Notes: generated from the letters alone by a model not told the origin. A DNA stretch of 64,000 nt from JADLGH01 sp964586675 (GCA_964586675.1 CAZPHQ010000013.1:1-64000), one strand, 5' to 3'; counted from the first letter of the stretch, positions 8,204 to 17,673 are shown. Numbers and translations are program-made.

Positions 8204-9088
8204 ATGAGAACTCCCCTTTTCATAGTCCTGCTGCTCGCAGGATTCGTCACCCCCGATCAAGACGTATTCGCTATAGCCGCCGAATCTGTATATTCCGAAG
8301 AAAAGGCCTATACCGAGCGGCCCGAGGGCGAAAACAAGATACTCGCCGTAAGCGTCGCCAAGTCGGATCTCCACGTCGACCTCCTCGGCACAGTCGTAAA
8401 CGGCAACATATCGAAGGCCCTAGTCAAGAACCCTGTTACGGGGGAGATAGGGAACTACGTCGCTGGCGACGTGCTCGACCTCGTCCGGACAGAAACTGTC
8501 AACGTTGTCGAAGTGGCAAACTGCGTCGTGCTCCTCGAAAGGGCCGGCGCGTTCGAAACGATAGAATGCAATAATAAAATGCCGACCGTAGTCTTCACCG
8601 GCCCGGCAGCGCTCGCGAAATACAGGATAGTGCGCCCGGGAGAAAAGGAAGACGCCCTCGCCCTCTCTGCCAATTTTTCTTCCGACTACGACAAGGAAAT
8701 AATGACGGCGAGCGTAAAGCACGATGTGGACCCCTACCTCGTAAAGGCCGTCATAAAAGCCGAATCCAATTTCGACCCCAACGCGATCTCGCCGAAAAAC
8801 GCCCAGGGCATGATGCAGCTCATCCCTGCGACAGCGAGTGATTACGGCGTCGACGACCCGTTCGATCCCGTTTCGAACATTGAAGGCGGGGTCAGGTATT
8901 TGAAAGACCTCATGGAATACTTCGACGGCGACATGAAGCTCTCTCTCGCCGCGTACAACGCCGGCAAGGGCGCCGTTATAAAACACGGCTTCACGATACC
9001 CCCGTATCCCGAAACGACGGACTACATAACGAAGGTGCTCGGCTATTACAAAATAATGAAGGCGAAAAATTATGTCTCGAAGAACTAA
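8204..9088 (+). CDS. periplasmic lytic transglycosylase, SLT domain
   Basis: Lytic transglycosylases cleave peptidoglycan between MurNAc and GlcNAc. The N-terminus has a hydrophobic signal segment (LFIVLLLAGFVTP). Residues about 30-150 form an uncharacterised beta-rich region. The C-terminal half is a GH23/SLT domain: VDPYLVKAVIKAESNFDPNAIS holds the catalytic Glu of the ESNFD motif, followed by NAQGMMQLIPATA, FDPVSNIEGGVRYL and LSLAAYNAGKGAV. No LysM repeats are visible. It stands alone before the tRNA gene. Confidence 0.93.
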   Translation: MRTPLFIVLLLAGFVTPDQDVFAIAAESVYSEEKAYTERPEGENKILAVSVAKSDLHVDLLGTVVNGNISKALVKNPVTGEIGNYVAGDVLDLVRTETVNVVEVANCVVLLERAGAFETIECNNKMPTVVFTGPAALAKYRIVRPGEKEDALALSANFSSDYDKEIMTASVKHDVDPYLVKAVIKAESNFDPNAISPKNAQGMMQLIPATASDYGVDDPFDPVSNIEGGVRYLKDLMEYFDGDMKLSLAAYNAGKGAVIKHGFTIPPYPETTDYITKVLGYYKIMKAKNYVSKN

Positions 9089-9212
9089 GCGCGGACGCAT
9101 AAAAGAAGAGGAATGAAATCGTCTTGCCCCGGCTCCCGGATTCGGCCCTTTTCGTCGCCGGGCCGGAGGGAGAATTATTCAGAGGGATTCTGGTATTTTG
9201 CACGTTGCGGAT

Positions 9213-9240
9213 TTGACAAAATGCTGTTTTCACCTATAGT
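9213..9240 (+). promoter_or_regulatory. sigma70-type promoter for the tRNA gene
   Basis: TTGACA (9213-9218) and TATAGT (9235-9240) are separated by 16 bases and lie 25 bases upstream of the tRNA 5' end. Both hexamers are close to consensus, and the distance fits a short tRNA leader. Confidence 0.75.
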
Positions 9241-9264
9241 ATTAAATTCACTAAACAATTCGGA

Positions 9265-9338
9265 GGGCCCATAGCTCAGTTGGTTAGAGCGACGGACTCA
9301 TAATCCGTTGGTCCCTGGTTCGAGTCCGGGTGGGCCCA
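9265..9338 (+). tRNA. tRNA with CAT anticodon (Met or lysidine-modified Ile2)
   Basis: GGGCCCA pairs with TGGGCCC to form a 7-bp acceptor stem. The D arm is GCTC...GAGC, the anticodon arm is ACGGA-CTCATAA-TCCGT, the variable loop contains GGTC, and the T arm is CCTGG-TTCGAGT-CCGGG. The anticodon is CAT. CCA is not encoded. The sequence cannot by itself distinguish elongator Met from Ile2; it lacks the C1-A72 mismatch typical of initiator tRNA. Confidence 0.95.
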
Positions 9339-9489
9339 CACATTAAGCTGTTTGTTTTTGATTCAAGATGGAAGTCGAGATAACACACAGACCCGCAATA
9401 AACGCCTCGCTGCCAGTCCCCGCTATACAACCCCTGTATACCCCTTTTATTCCGTTAAAGATCAAACCCGATAAAAAAAGGAGAAAAAG

Positions 9490-10218
9490 ATGAGGGAGCA
9501 GCTCGTCGTTCTCGACACGCTCCAGCAAATAGATTTGGAGCTCAGTAGGCTTGAAGAAAATTTAAACGACTACCCCAGGAAGATATCGGATTTCGAGCTC
9601 GAATTAAAAACCGCGAAAGAACGCCTCGAACGTCTGGAAATTGAAAGACAAACCCTCCTGAAGAATAAAGCCCGCCTCGAGCAGGAAGTTACAAGTAACG
9701 AAGAGCTCATCAAGAAAGCCGAGCAGAAGCTTTTCGAAATCAAGACCCATAAGGAATACGAAGCCCTCCAGAAAGAAATAGCCGACACCAAGCGAAGAAA
9801 CAGAGACCTCGAAGACAAGGTCCTCGAAGAGATGGCAAGAATTGAGAATGTCGAGGCCGAAATCGCGACGGATAAAGAAAACCTCGCCGCCAAGGAAGGC
9901 GAATACGGCGAGAAGATAAACGGCTACAGGGAAAAGCTGGAAGAGGTAAGAAGCGTCTACGAGCCGAAGAAGGAAGAGAAGGAAAAGATAGCCTCCCGCA
10001 TAAGCCCCGAGCTCCTGCCCATATACATAAAAATCAGCAAGAGAAACGGCGGCGTCCTCGCCCTGGCGAAGAAGGAAGTCTGCACGGGATGCAACATGAA
10101 AATCCCGTCCCAGCTCTTTAACGAGGTGCTAACTCACACGCGATTCATACAGTGCCCCAACTGCCAGAAAATCCTCTACACCGAAGAAGAATTAAACAGT
10201 GCCGCAAAACCAGAATAG
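9490..10218 (+). CDS. coiled-coil protein with C4 zinc ribbon (CT398/DUF164 type)
   Basis: The 242-residue protein is almost entirely heptad-rich coiled coil (about residues 10-170, dense in Glu, Lys and Leu). It ends in a zinc ribbon: CTGC near residue 198, then CPNC about 22 residues later. Proteins of this architecture occur widely as putative nucleic-acid-associated factors, with a helical hairpin like that of CT398; the molecular role is not established. GGAG lies 6-9 bases before the ATG. The RNase H-like gene overlaps its 3' end, so the two are translationally coupled. Confidence 0.88.
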   Translation: MREQLVVLDTLQQIDLELSRLEENLNDYPRKISDFELELKTAKERLERLEIERQTLLKNKARLEQEVTSNEELIKKAEQKLFEIKTHKEYEALQKEIADTKRRNRDLEDKVLEEMARIENVEAEIATDKENLAAKEGEYGEKINGYREKLEEVRSVYEPKKEEKEKIASRISPELLPIYIKISKRNGGVLALAKKEVCTGCNMKIPSQLFNEVLTHTRFIQCPNCQKILYTEEELNSAAKPE

Positions 10219-10642
10219 CCTTCCTTTCAAAGACGGCTCCAGCGAACCCGTGGATATATTCATAGACGGCGCCGCCCGGGGCAATCCGGGGGAATCCGGC
10301 ATCGGCGTCTACATCGCCGAGGGCGGAAAGCCCCTCCGCGAGATAAAAAAGTATCTCGGCACCTCCACCAACAACCAGGCCGAATATACCGCTCTCATAA
10401 CCGCCCTCGAAGCCGCAAAAGACCTTAAAAACAGGCAAATCCGCATATTTACGGACTCCATGCTCCTCGCGAACCAGGTGAACGGGCTCTGGAAGGTTAA
10501 GCACCCCGGCATCGCGGAGCTCCACAAAAAAGCCAGGGCCCTCCTCAAGGATTATTCGTCCATATCCATAAGCCACGTCCGCCGGGAATACAACCGCGAG
10601 GCCGACAGACTTGCGAACGAGGCCATCGATGAATATCTTTAA
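10199..10642 (+). CDS. RNase HI-like protein
   Basis: This 147-residue RNase H fold protein has DIFIDGAARGNPGESGIGVYI with the first catalytic Asp, NNQAEYTALITALEAA with the catalytic Glu, IFTDSMLLANQVNG with the second Asp, and HVRREYNREADRLAN with the C-terminal His/Asp. This is the pattern of the shorter RNase HI-like (YpdQ-type) family, which lacks the basic protrusion of E. coli RnhA. Family members degrade RNA in RNA-DNA hybrids. The start is GTG 10199, inside the preceding gene. rnpB begins 7 bases after its stop. Confidence 0.9.
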   Translation: MPQNQNSLPFKDGSSEPVDIFIDGAARGNPGESGIGVYIAEGGKPLREIKKYLGTSTNNQAEYTALITALEAAKDLKNRQIRIFTDSMLLANQVNGLWKVKHPGIAELHKKARALLKDYSSISISHVRREYNREADRLANEAIDEYL

Positions 10643-10648
10643 GCAGTA

Positions 10649-11034
10649 GAAGCAAGCAGGCCGGGCAGCCGCTGGCGCGCGCGCTCGGGCGCGTGCTGGA
10701 GGAAAGTCCGAACTCCATAGGGCAGAGCGCTGGGTAACGCCCAGGTGCCGCGAGGCAACGGAAAGTGCAACAGAAAACATACCGCCAACGCCCTTCTCAC
10801 GGAGGGCACGGTAAGGGTGAAAAGGCAGTGTAAGAGACTACCGCGCCGGCCGGTGACGGCTGGCGGCATTGTAAACCCCGCTCGGAGAAAGACAAAATAG
10901 GGAAGCGCTTTTCTTTGGAAATATGATGGCGGCCCGTCTAAGCTTCCGGGTATGTCGCTAGAGGCGTTCAGTAATGAACGTCCCAGATGAATGGCTGCTC
11001 AAGACAGAATTCGGCTTACAGGCAGGCTTGCTTC
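10649..11034 (+). ncRNA. rnpB: RNase P RNA, bacterial class A
   Basis: RNase P RNA removes the 5' leader of tRNA precursors. The 5' conserved block GAGGAAAGTCCGAACTCC, the following AGGGCAGAGCG, the central AGAGACTACCG-like region, and the 3' block ending AAGACAGAATTCGGCTTA are all present. GAAGCAAGC (10649) pairs with GCTTGCTTC (11026-11034) to form helix P1, which sets the ends at about 386 nt. It directly follows the RNase H-like gene and meets the tyrS stop end to end. Confidence 0.97.
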
Positions 11035-12239
11035 TACCCCTTAAATTTTACGCTCACGAATTCCTTCTTTCCGATCCTGAGCTTGACCTCGTCCCTGACG
11101 GGCGCATCGGCGTTCGCGTCGGTTAGCCTCTCGCCGTCGGCGCTCACTCCCCCCTGGGCTATGAGCCTCTTGGCCTCGTTCCGGCTGGTTATCTTCTGTG
11201 ACGCCTTTACTACGAGGTCAAGCACCGTCATCTTTTCGCCGGCGGGCAGCTCGACTTCCCTCGCGTCTTCGGGGAACTGCCTGTCGGAGAATTTCGTATC
11301 GAAATCCTCGGCTGCCGCATTCGCGCTTTCGTCCCCGTGGAGCCACGCGGTAAGCTCCCTGGCGAGGGATTTCTTCGCGTTCATCGGATGCCCGTTTTTA
11401 AGGCCCTCGATTTCCTCTTCGGACCTTCTCGTCAGTAGCTCGTAGTAAAGCCACATCACGTCGTCCGGGATGGACATGACCTTCCCGTACATATCGACGG
11501 GCGTGTCGTCGACGGCAATATAGTTGCCGTACGACTTCGACATCTTCCGGACGCCGTCCAGCCCCGGGAGTATCGGAAGCAGTATCGCTATCTGCGGCTC
11601 CTGGCCGAAATGCTTCTGGAGCTGCCGCCCGAGGAGGATGTTAAACGTCTGATCCGTCCCGCCGAACTCAACGTCGGACTTCATTTCCACTGAATCATAT
11701 GCCTGTATGAGCGGGTACATGAACTCGCTTATGGATATCGGCGTCCCTTCGCTATACCGTTTACTGAAGTCGTCCCTTTCGAGCATCCTCGCGACTGTCT
11801 CCAGCCCCGAGAGCCTGATGAGGTCGGCGGCGCTCAGCTTCCCGAGCCAGGCGGAGTTGAACATCACTTCCGTTTTCTCCCTGTCGAGCACCTTGAATAC
11901 CTGCCGCTCGTATGTGCGCGAGTTGGCCTTAACTTCGTCCTCGCTGAGCGCGGGACGTGTTTCCGAGCGCCCGGAGGGGTCGCCTATCATCGCCGTGAAA
12001 TCGCCGATGAGGAAGAGGACGGTGTGGCCGAGGTCCTGAAAATCCCGGAGCTTCCGAAGGAGGACGCAGTGCCCGAGGTGAAGGTCGGGGGCCGTAGGGT
12101 CGAACCCCGCCTTTATCCTGAGCGGGGCGTTCTTTTCTGCGGATTTTTTGAGCTTGGCCGAAAGCTCCGCCTCCGAGATTATGTCGCTCGTCCCTCGTTT
12201 TATGATCGAAAGCTGCGCCGCGGGGTCCTTAAAGCTCAA
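11034..12239 (-). CDS. tyrS: tyrosyl-tRNA synthetase
   Basis: TyrRS charges tRNA-Tyr. The 401-residue protein has the class I HIGH motif as HLGH (FDPTAPDLHLGH, near residue 55), the tyrosine-pocket region MYPLIQAYDSVEM, DVEFGGTDQTFN, the KMSKS loop KMSKSYGN near residue 232, and a C-terminal S4 RNA-binding domain (ITSRNEAKRLIAQGGV). The FDPTAPDLHLGH variant marks the TyrZ-type subgroup. Its stop abuts the 3' end of rnpB. No T-box leader is visible; upstream there is only a CCCCGG/CCGGGG hairpin at 12323-12340. Confidence 0.96.
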   Translation of the reverse strand: MSFKDPAAQLSIIKRGTSDIISEAELSAKLKKSAEKNAPLRIKAGFDPTAPDLHLGHCVLLRKLRDFQDLGHTVLFLIGDFTAMIGDPSGRSETRPALSEDEVKANSRTYERQVFKVLDREKTEVMFNSAWLGKLSAADLIRLSGLETVARMLERDDFSKRYSEGTPISISEFMYPLIQAYDSVEMKSDVEFGGTDQTFNILLGRQLQKHFGQEPQIAILLPILPGLDGVRKMSKSYGNYIAVDDTPVDMYGKVMSIPDDVMWLYYELLTRRSEEEIEGLKNGHPMNAKKSLARELTAWLHGDESANAAAEDFDTKFSDRQFPEDAREVELPAGEKMTVLDLVVKASQKITSRNEAKRLIAQGGVSADGERLTDANADAPVRDEVKLRIGKKEFVSVKFKG

Positions 12240-12402
12240 AACGTTTACGCTCCTCTCAGAAGATTATCGCCCATCCGGGGCAAGTCGCTCAAGAATATAG
12301 AATATCGGGTGGCTTAGTCAATCCCCGGCATAAACCGGGGCGGCGGCGCGAACCGTCTTCGGCACTATCGCCCGCCGCGAAATCTGTATAAAATAAATCC
12401 CC

Positions 12403-12933
12403 GTGACTTACGAGATCGCAGGAAAAAATCCCCGCCTTATAATATCGGCGGACGAAATCGCCGCCCGGGTGCAGGGGCTCGGAAAGGAGCTTGCCGCAGC
12501 TTACGAGGGGAAGAACCCTGTCCTCGTCGGCGTCCTCAAGGGATCGTTCATCTTCCTCGCCGACCTCGCGCGCGAGATAAGATGCGAGGCCGAGATAGAT
12601 TTCGTCCAGGTTTCGAGCTACGGGGAGGGCACGTCTCACGGCGGGCTCGAGCTTCTCATGCGCCCATCCATTCCGCTTTCCGGAAGGCACGTCATACTTG
12701 TCGAAGATATTCTGGACACGAGGGTCACGAGCAGCTTCCTGCAAGACTTGCTACTGTCGAAAAGCCCGGCGTCCTTCGCCCTCTGTGCGCTCTTAGACAA
12801 GAGGGAGAGGCGAGAGGTGGAGATCGAGGCCGACTACGTCGGGTTCGCTATAGAGAGCGGCTTCATCGTCGGCTACGGCACCGACTACGCCGAGGCCGGA
12901 AGGAACCTCCCCGGGATATACGTTCTCGACTAA
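12403..12933 (+). CDS. hpt: hypoxanthine-guanine phosphoribosyltransferase
   Basis: HPRT salvages hypoxanthine or guanine with PRPP. The 176-residue protein has VGVLKGSFIFLADLAREI, the flexible-loop region VSSYGEGTSHGG, and the PRPP-binding motif VEDILDTRVT near residue 105. The motif usually reads VEDIIDTGxT, so Gly to Arg at the seventh position is unusual and touches the phosphate-binding loop. The C-terminal YVGFAIESGFIVGYGTDYAEAGRNLPGI is standard. The start is GTG. Confidence 0.92.
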   Translation: MTYEIAGKNPRLIISADEIAARVQGLGKELAAAYEGKNPVLVGVLKGSFIFLADLAREIRCEAEIDFVQVSSYGEGTSHGGLELLMRPSIPLSGRHVILVEDILDTRVTSSFLQDLLLSKSPASFALCALLDKRERREVEIEADYVGFAIESGFIVGYGTDYAEAGRNLPGIYVLD

Positions 12934-13015
12934 GCCGGGATGCGCATCTGATATACTTACCGGGATAGGTATAATAAATTCGTATTATCAGATACACAGC
13001 GAAATGGAGAGCAGA

Positions 13016-13474
13016 ATGGGTTTACGTGAGCAGGTTCCGCTGGACATCAAAAACGCACTCAGGAGCCAGAGCAGCCTCGAACTGTCGGTCCTGAGGATGC
13101 TCGAGTCCGCGATAAAGAACAGGGAAATCGAGAATCAGAAGCAGGCGCTAAGCGACGAGCAGATAATCGGCGTCGTCTCGGCGGAGATAAAGAAGCGGAG
13201 GGACGCGGCCGCCGAGTTCGAAAAAGTGAGCAGGCCCGACGCGGCCGACGCCGAAAGAAAAGAGATAGAAATACTCATGAAATATATGCCCGCCCAGATG
13301 AGCGAGGAAGAGATAAGGGCCGAGGTCGTAAAGGCGGTCGCGCAGTCCGGCGCTTCGGGAATGAAGGACATCGGCGGCGTGATGAAGCTCGTCATCCCGG
13401 CCGTCAAGGGCAAGGCCGACGGGGCGCTAGTGAATAAGCTAGTAAGGGAAGAGCTCGAAAAGACCGGCCAGTGA
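13016..13474 (+). CDS. GatB/YqeY domain protein
   Basis: This protein has the YqeY fold shared with the C-terminal tRNA-binding domain of GatB; in some bacteria it is linked to tRNA-dependent amidation, but its free-standing role is unclear. LRMLESAIKNREIENQKQALSDEQ, AAEFEKVSRPDAADAERKEI and GASGMKDIGGVMKLVIPAVKGKADG are all family-typical. I chose ATG 13016 (MGLREQVPLD) over the in-frame ATG 12 bases earlier because GGAGAG lies just upstream and homologues begin there. Confidence 0.92.
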   Translation: MGLREQVPLDIKNALRSQSSLELSVLRMLESAIKNREIENQKQALSDEQIIGVVSAEIKKRRDAAAEFEKVSRPDAADAERKEIEILMKYMPAQMSEEEIRAEVVKAVAQSGASGMKDIGGVMKLVIPAVKGKADGALVNKLVREELEKTGQ

Positions 13475-13549
13475 ATTTCACTTGCAGGTTACTTTGGACC
13501 GTGAAAGCGGCGCGGTAAAAATCTTTTATTCACCAGAGAGGAGACAAGA

Positions 13550-15388
13550 ATGGCTGAAACGGCGAAACATCACAGAGCGGGCTCGGAAGGGATCGCGTGG
13601 GACCTCTCGGACCTCTACTCGGGACTCGGCGACAAGAAGATAGAGAAAGACCTCTCTTCGCTCCTGACGAAATCCCGCGCCTACGAGAAGAAATACAGGG
13701 GTAAAATAAATTCCCTGTCTGTCACGGCGGCCACGCTGCTTAAGGCCGTAAAAGAGCTCGAAGCGCTCAGCGAGCTCTCGGGCAGGCTCCTCTCCTTCGC
13801 CTATCTCGTCTTCGCCGCAGATACCGGCAACCCCGGGCACGGCGCCTTCCTACAGAGGATCCAGGAGAAGGCAACGGAAGCTAGAAAGTACCTTCTCTTC
13901 TTCGAGCTCGAGCTCGTCGCCATACCGGAAACGAGGATAAAGAAGCTCCTCGCCGACAAGAAGCTGGAGCACTACCGCCACTTCATCGAGCAGGAAAGGC
14001 GCTACAAGCCCCACAGGCTGACGGAGCCCGAGGAGAAGATACTGGACGAAAAGGCCAACACCGGCTCGCGGGCGTTCAAGAGGCTCTTCGACGAGGTGCT
14101 GAACAACGTCCGGTTCAGCGTAAAGATACGGGGCAAGGTGAAAACGATGAGCGAGACGGAAACCCTCGCGCTGCTTTACGACACCGACCGCGAGAAGAGA
14201 AAGGCCGGCGCGGAAGGCCTGACCCGGGGGCTCCTCGATAACGCCCACGTGCTCACGTTCATATTCAACACGCTCGTTCAGGACCATTATGTCAGCGACC
14301 GCCTCCGCTCTTTCGCGAGCCCGATGCAGTCGCGGCACCTCGACAACGAGATCGACGCCGTAACTGTCGACGCGCTGATGGAATCCTGCGAGAGAAACTA
14401 CGACATGGTCGAGACTTATTACAACCTCAAAAAAAAGCTCCTCGGCCTTAAGGACTTTTACGACTACGACCGCTACGCCCCCCTGTTCAGCGAATCGAAG
14501 ACGATACGCTACGACGAGGGAAGGGATGTGATACTCTCGTCATTCGGAGATTTCTCGCCGAAGATATCCGGCATCGCGAAGGAGTTCTTCGACAAGAGCT
14601 GGATCGACGCCGAGCTCAGGGACGGGAAGCGCGGCGGCGCGTTCAGCCATGGGACAGTGCCGAGCGCGCATCCTTATGTGTTCATGAACTACACCGGGAG
14701 GATGAGGGATGTTATGACGCTCGCGCACGAGCTCGGGCACGGCGTCCATCAATACCTCTCGCGGAAGCAGGGATACTTCCAGTCGAACACCCCGCTGACG
14801 ACAGCCGAGACTGCGAGCGTATTCGCCGAGATGCTCGTCTTCCACAAGCTTACGGAATCCGAGACGGATCCGAAAACGAGGCTCGCCCTCATATGCGGGA
14901 AGCTCGAAGACATTTTCGCCACGGTATTCAGGCAGGTGGTTTTGACGCGCTTCGAGGAAAGCCTCCACGGCGAGCGCAGGAAAAAAGGCGAGCTCACTCA
15001 GGAGGATGTCAACGAGCTCTGGATCAACGCGAACCAGCCGATGTTCGGAAAGTCTGTCAAGCTCACGAAAGACTACAGGGTATGGTGGATGTACATACCG
15101 CACTTCATCCACTCGCCGTTTTACTGCTACGCATACTCCTTCGGCGAGCTGCTCGTGCTCGCGCTATACAACATGTATCTGAACGATGGCAACAAATTCG
15201 TGCCGCGATACATAGAGCTTCTTTCTTCCGGCGGGAACGAATCGCCCGACGTTCTCCTCGAACGCGTGGGCGTCGATATAAAGGACCCTGGATTCTGGCA
15301 GGGCGGGCTCGACCTCTTAAGAGACATGGTAAGCGAGGCGATAGAACTCTCCGAAACTGTGCTCAAACGGGGAAAACGCGGGAAATAA
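13550..15388 (+). CDS. pepF: M3 family oligoendopeptidase F
   Basis: PepF-type enzymes are cytosolic zinc metallopeptidases that degrade oligopeptides. The 612-residue length fits. The active site LAHELGHGVHQYL (HExxH, first His near residue 393) is followed by ETASVFAEM, which supplies the third zinc-ligand Glu. The N-terminal domain has WDLSDLYSG, a frequent PepF opening. GAGGAG lies 8 bases before the ATG. It converges on the hybrid kinase with an 18-base gap. Confidence 0.95.
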   Translation: MAETAKHHRAGSEGIAWDLSDLYSGLGDKKIEKDLSSLLTKSRAYEKKYRGKINSLSVTAATLLKAVKELEALSELSGRLLSFAYLVFAADTGNPGHGAFLQRIQEKATEARKYLLFFELELVAIPETRIKKLLADKKLEHYRHFIEQERRYKPHRLTEPEEKILDEKANTGSRAFKRLFDEVLNNVRFSVKIRGKVKTMSETETLALLYDTDREKRKAGAEGLTRGLLDNAHVLTFIFNTLVQDHYVSDRLRSFASPMQSRHLDNEIDAVTVDALMESCERNYDMVETYYNLKKKLLGLKDFYDYDRYAPLFSESKTIRYDEGRDVILSSFGDFSPKISGIAKEFFDKSWIDAELRDGKRGGAFSHGTVPSAHPYVFMNYTGRMRDVMTLAHELGHGVHQYLSRKQGYFQSNTPLTTAETASVFAEMLVFHKLTESETDPKTRLALICGKLEDIFATVFRQVVLTRFEESLHGERRKKGELTQEDVNELWINANQPMFGKSVKLTKDYRVWWMYIPHFIHSPFYCYAYSFGELLVLALYNMYLNDGNKFVPRYIELLSSGGNESPDVLLERVGVDIKDPGFWQGGLDLLRDMVSEAIELSETVLKRGKRGK

Positions 15389-15406
15389 ATAGGGCGGAGC
15401 TTTAAA

Positions 15407-17353
15407 TCAGTTCTTGTTGGAAAGCACATAGTGGAGCACGTCGCTCAGCTTTTCCATTTCGTAGGGCTTGGGGAGCACGCCCTTGAATCCATACTTCTCG
15501 TACTTTTCGAGTATCGGGTCGCTCGAATACCCGCTCGACACTATCGCCTTCACCTCGGGATCGAATACCAGGAGCTTTTCTAGTGCCTCCTTTCCGCCCA
15601 TGCCGCCGGGAACTGTCAGGTCCATTATGACCGTATCGAAGGGCTTCCCTTCCTGCATGGCGCTTTTGTAAGTCCGCAGCAGCTCGCTCCCGTCCCTCGC
15701 GAACTCGACTTCGTAGCCGATGTGCGAGAGCATCTCGCCCGCGGCCTCTCTCACTTCGAGCTTGTCGTCCATTATGAGGACCCTGCCCGTGCCGCGCTTG
15801 ATTACAGCGTTGATCCTGGATTCTATACTCACCGCATTCCCCCTTGCCGGAAGATATATGTAGAACTTGGTTCCGACGTGAAGCTCCGAATCGACCGCTA
15901 TATATCCCCCGTGGTTCTTTACTATGGAGTACGAAGTCGCGAGGCCCAAGCCGCTGCCCGCCTGTTTCGTCGTGAAGTAGGGATCGAATATACGCGATAT
16001 GTACTCTCTCGGTATGCCGATGCCCTGGTCCGCTATGGTCGTTTTCACGTAATGCCCTTCTGTAAGCGGTACCCCCTTCTCGTTCTTCGCATCCACGTTT
16101 TCGATGTTTATCGTTATCTTTCCGTCGTTCGTCATGGCCTGGGCCGCGTTGATGATCATGTTGCTGACGACCTGGCTTATCTGCGCCTCGTCGACTTCGA
16201 CGGACCACAGCTTGTCGTTCACGATGAACTGAAAATCCACGTTCGACCCGCTCATCGTAAAGCCGGCGGTATCCCTTATGATCTTTTCAAGATCGGTCGC
16301 CGCCTTGTTCTCCATCGACTGCCCTTTAGAGAACGTCATAAGCTGCGAAGAAAGGTCCTTCGCCTTGTGACACGCCCGCATCGCTTCGAGGAGCCTCTGC
16401 TTCACCTTTTCATCCGATATGTCGGGAAGCGAGCTCAGGGAAATGTTCCCCATGATGGAGGTGAGGAGGTTATTGAAATCGTGCGCGACGCCCCCCGCGA
16501 GAACCCCGATCGATTCCAGCTTCTGGACTTTTAAAAGCTCTTCTTCGAGTTTTTTAAGCTCGGTTATGTCCCTGAACACGAGGACGACGCCGATTATGAT
16601 CCCGTCCCGGTCCCTTATGGGCGAGCTGCTCGCCGAGACGTACCTGCACCCCTCCCTCTGCTTCGTGACGAGGACGGTTCCGCTTTCGAGCCCGACGATA
16701 TTGTTGGCCCTTATAGCCTTGCTTACCGGGTTCTCCTTCGGCTCCCCCGTCTCGACGTTCACGATAAAAAACACCTCTTCTATGAATCGCCCGACGGCTT
16801 CGCCGCGGGGCCATCCGGTCAGCCGCTCCGCTATGCCGTTTATGAGCACGACCCTGCCTTCGGTATCGGTGGCTATGACCCCGTCCCCTAAGGAGCTAAG
16901 CGTCACCGCGAGCCTTTCCTTTTCCTCGAAGAGCTCCTGCTCGATCTTTTTCCTGTGGTCGAGGTCTTTCTGCCGCTCGAGCGCATACCTTATCGAGCGC
17001 GTGATCTGGTTTTTGTCCGTCTCGCCCTTGATGAGGTAGTCCTGCGCGCCGAGCTGAACGGCCTTCACCGCATTTTCCTCGTCGCTGACGGCGGTGAGAA
17101 CTATGACCGGGATGCCTGGAAAATGGCTGTGTATCTTTTTAAATGTATCGAGGCCCCCGGAATCGGGCAGGAGCAGGTCGAGCAGTATGAGGTGTGCGGG
17201 TCTTTCGTCGAGCATTTTCAGGCCCTCCACGAGGGTGCCCGCCGTCCTGATACCGAACTTTATATGCTCCAGGCTCTCCAGGTTTCTAACGACGAGCGTT
17301 GCATAACTCTCGTTGTCCTCAATGAGTAAAAGGTCTACGGGAAACGCAGCCAT
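15407..17353 (-). CDS. hybrid histidine kinase REC-PAS-HisKA-HATPase-REC
   Basis: The 648-residue cytoplasmic protein has no membrane helix. An N-terminal receiver (about 8-125) has phospho-acceptor Asp in LILLDLLLPDSGG. A PAS domain follows (about 145-265), then HisKA with the phospho-His in VAHDFNNLLTSIMGN (near 291), an HATPase (N box NMIINAAQAM, G1 DQGIGIP, G2 GSGLGLATSYSIV), and a C-terminal receiver with VIMDLTVPGGMGG (about 525-640). The VAHDFNNLL H-box marks the FixL/NtrB-like HPK4 class. It lies next to a second REC-first protein, suggesting a shared pathway. No DNA-binding output gene is adjacent. Confidence 0.93.
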   Translation of the reverse strand: MAAFPVDLLLIEDNESYATLVVRNLESLEHIKFGIRTAGTLVEGLKMLDERPAHLILLDLLLPDSGGLDTFKKIHSHFPGIPVIVLTAVSDEENAVKAVQLGAQDYLIKGETDKNQITRSIRYALERQKDLDHRKKIEQELFEEKERLAVTLSSLGDGVIATDTEGRVVLINGIAERLTGWPRGEAVGRFIEEVFFIVNVETGEPKENPVSKAIRANNIVGLESGTVLVTKQREGCRYVSASSSPIRDRDGIIIGVVLVFRDITELKKLEEELLKVQKLESIGVLAGGVAHDFNNLLTSIMGNISLSSLPDISDEKVKQRLLEAMRACHKAKDLSSQLMTFSKGQSMENKAATDLEKIIRDTAGFTMSGSNVDFQFIVNDKLWSVEVDEAQISQVVSNMIINAAQAMTNDGKITINIENVDAKNEKGVPLTEGHYVKTTIADQGIGIPREYISRIFDPYFTTKQAGSGLGLATSYSIVKNHGGYIAVDSELHVGTKFYIYLPARGNAVSIESRINAVIKRGTGRVLIMDDKLEVREAAGEMLSHIGYEVEFARDGSELLRTYKSAMQEGKPFDTVIMDLTVPGGMGGKEALEKLLVFDPEVKAIVSSGYSSDPILEKYEKYGFKGVLPKPYEMEKLSDVLHYVLSNKN

Positions 17354-17673
17354 GTATGTATATCCTCTTATGTCTCACGAATTAAATATCCACCGCCGTT
17401 GACAGACAAATATTATGGTTGCAAGAACCATACCAACCGAATTTTCCGTTCTCTAAACAGTTTAAATCAAAAACTATTTTAATTTTCCGCGCAAATTTTG
17501 CGCAAAACACGCTTACAAATTCCGTTACTGCGATGCCGCATAATGACAAACTTTTGTCCGTATGGACGACGGCCATTTATAAACAGGAAAGACGGCTAAG
17601 GGAGCTCGAGAAAGACGGAGTGAGAAATGGAAAACGAGAATGATCGGTTAAAAGCTTGTCGATTCAAACCTGG
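17354..17673. other. intergenic region with no supported gene
   Basis: This 320-base AT-richer gap separates two minus-strand signalling genes. An open frame at 17419-17643 on the plus strand has no ribosome site and no recognisable domain, so I do not call it. The one clear structure is the palindrome at 17489-17503, listed separately. Confidence 0.7.
17489..17503. promoter_or_regulatory. perfect palindrome, possible operator
   Basis: GCGCAAA-T-TTTGCGC is a perfect 7-1-7 inverted repeat, 136 bases upstream of the hybrid kinase start. It could bind a dimeric regulator. No family consensus is recognised. Confidence 0.35.

Noticed and set aside
12240..12402. possible T-box leader for tyrS
   Set aside because: Only a short CCCCGG hairpin is present; no T-box consensus or specifier loop is visible.
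17419..17643. 74-codon open frame upstream of the hybrid kinase
   Set aside because: No ribosome site, no conserved motif, and it runs across an operator-like palindrome.
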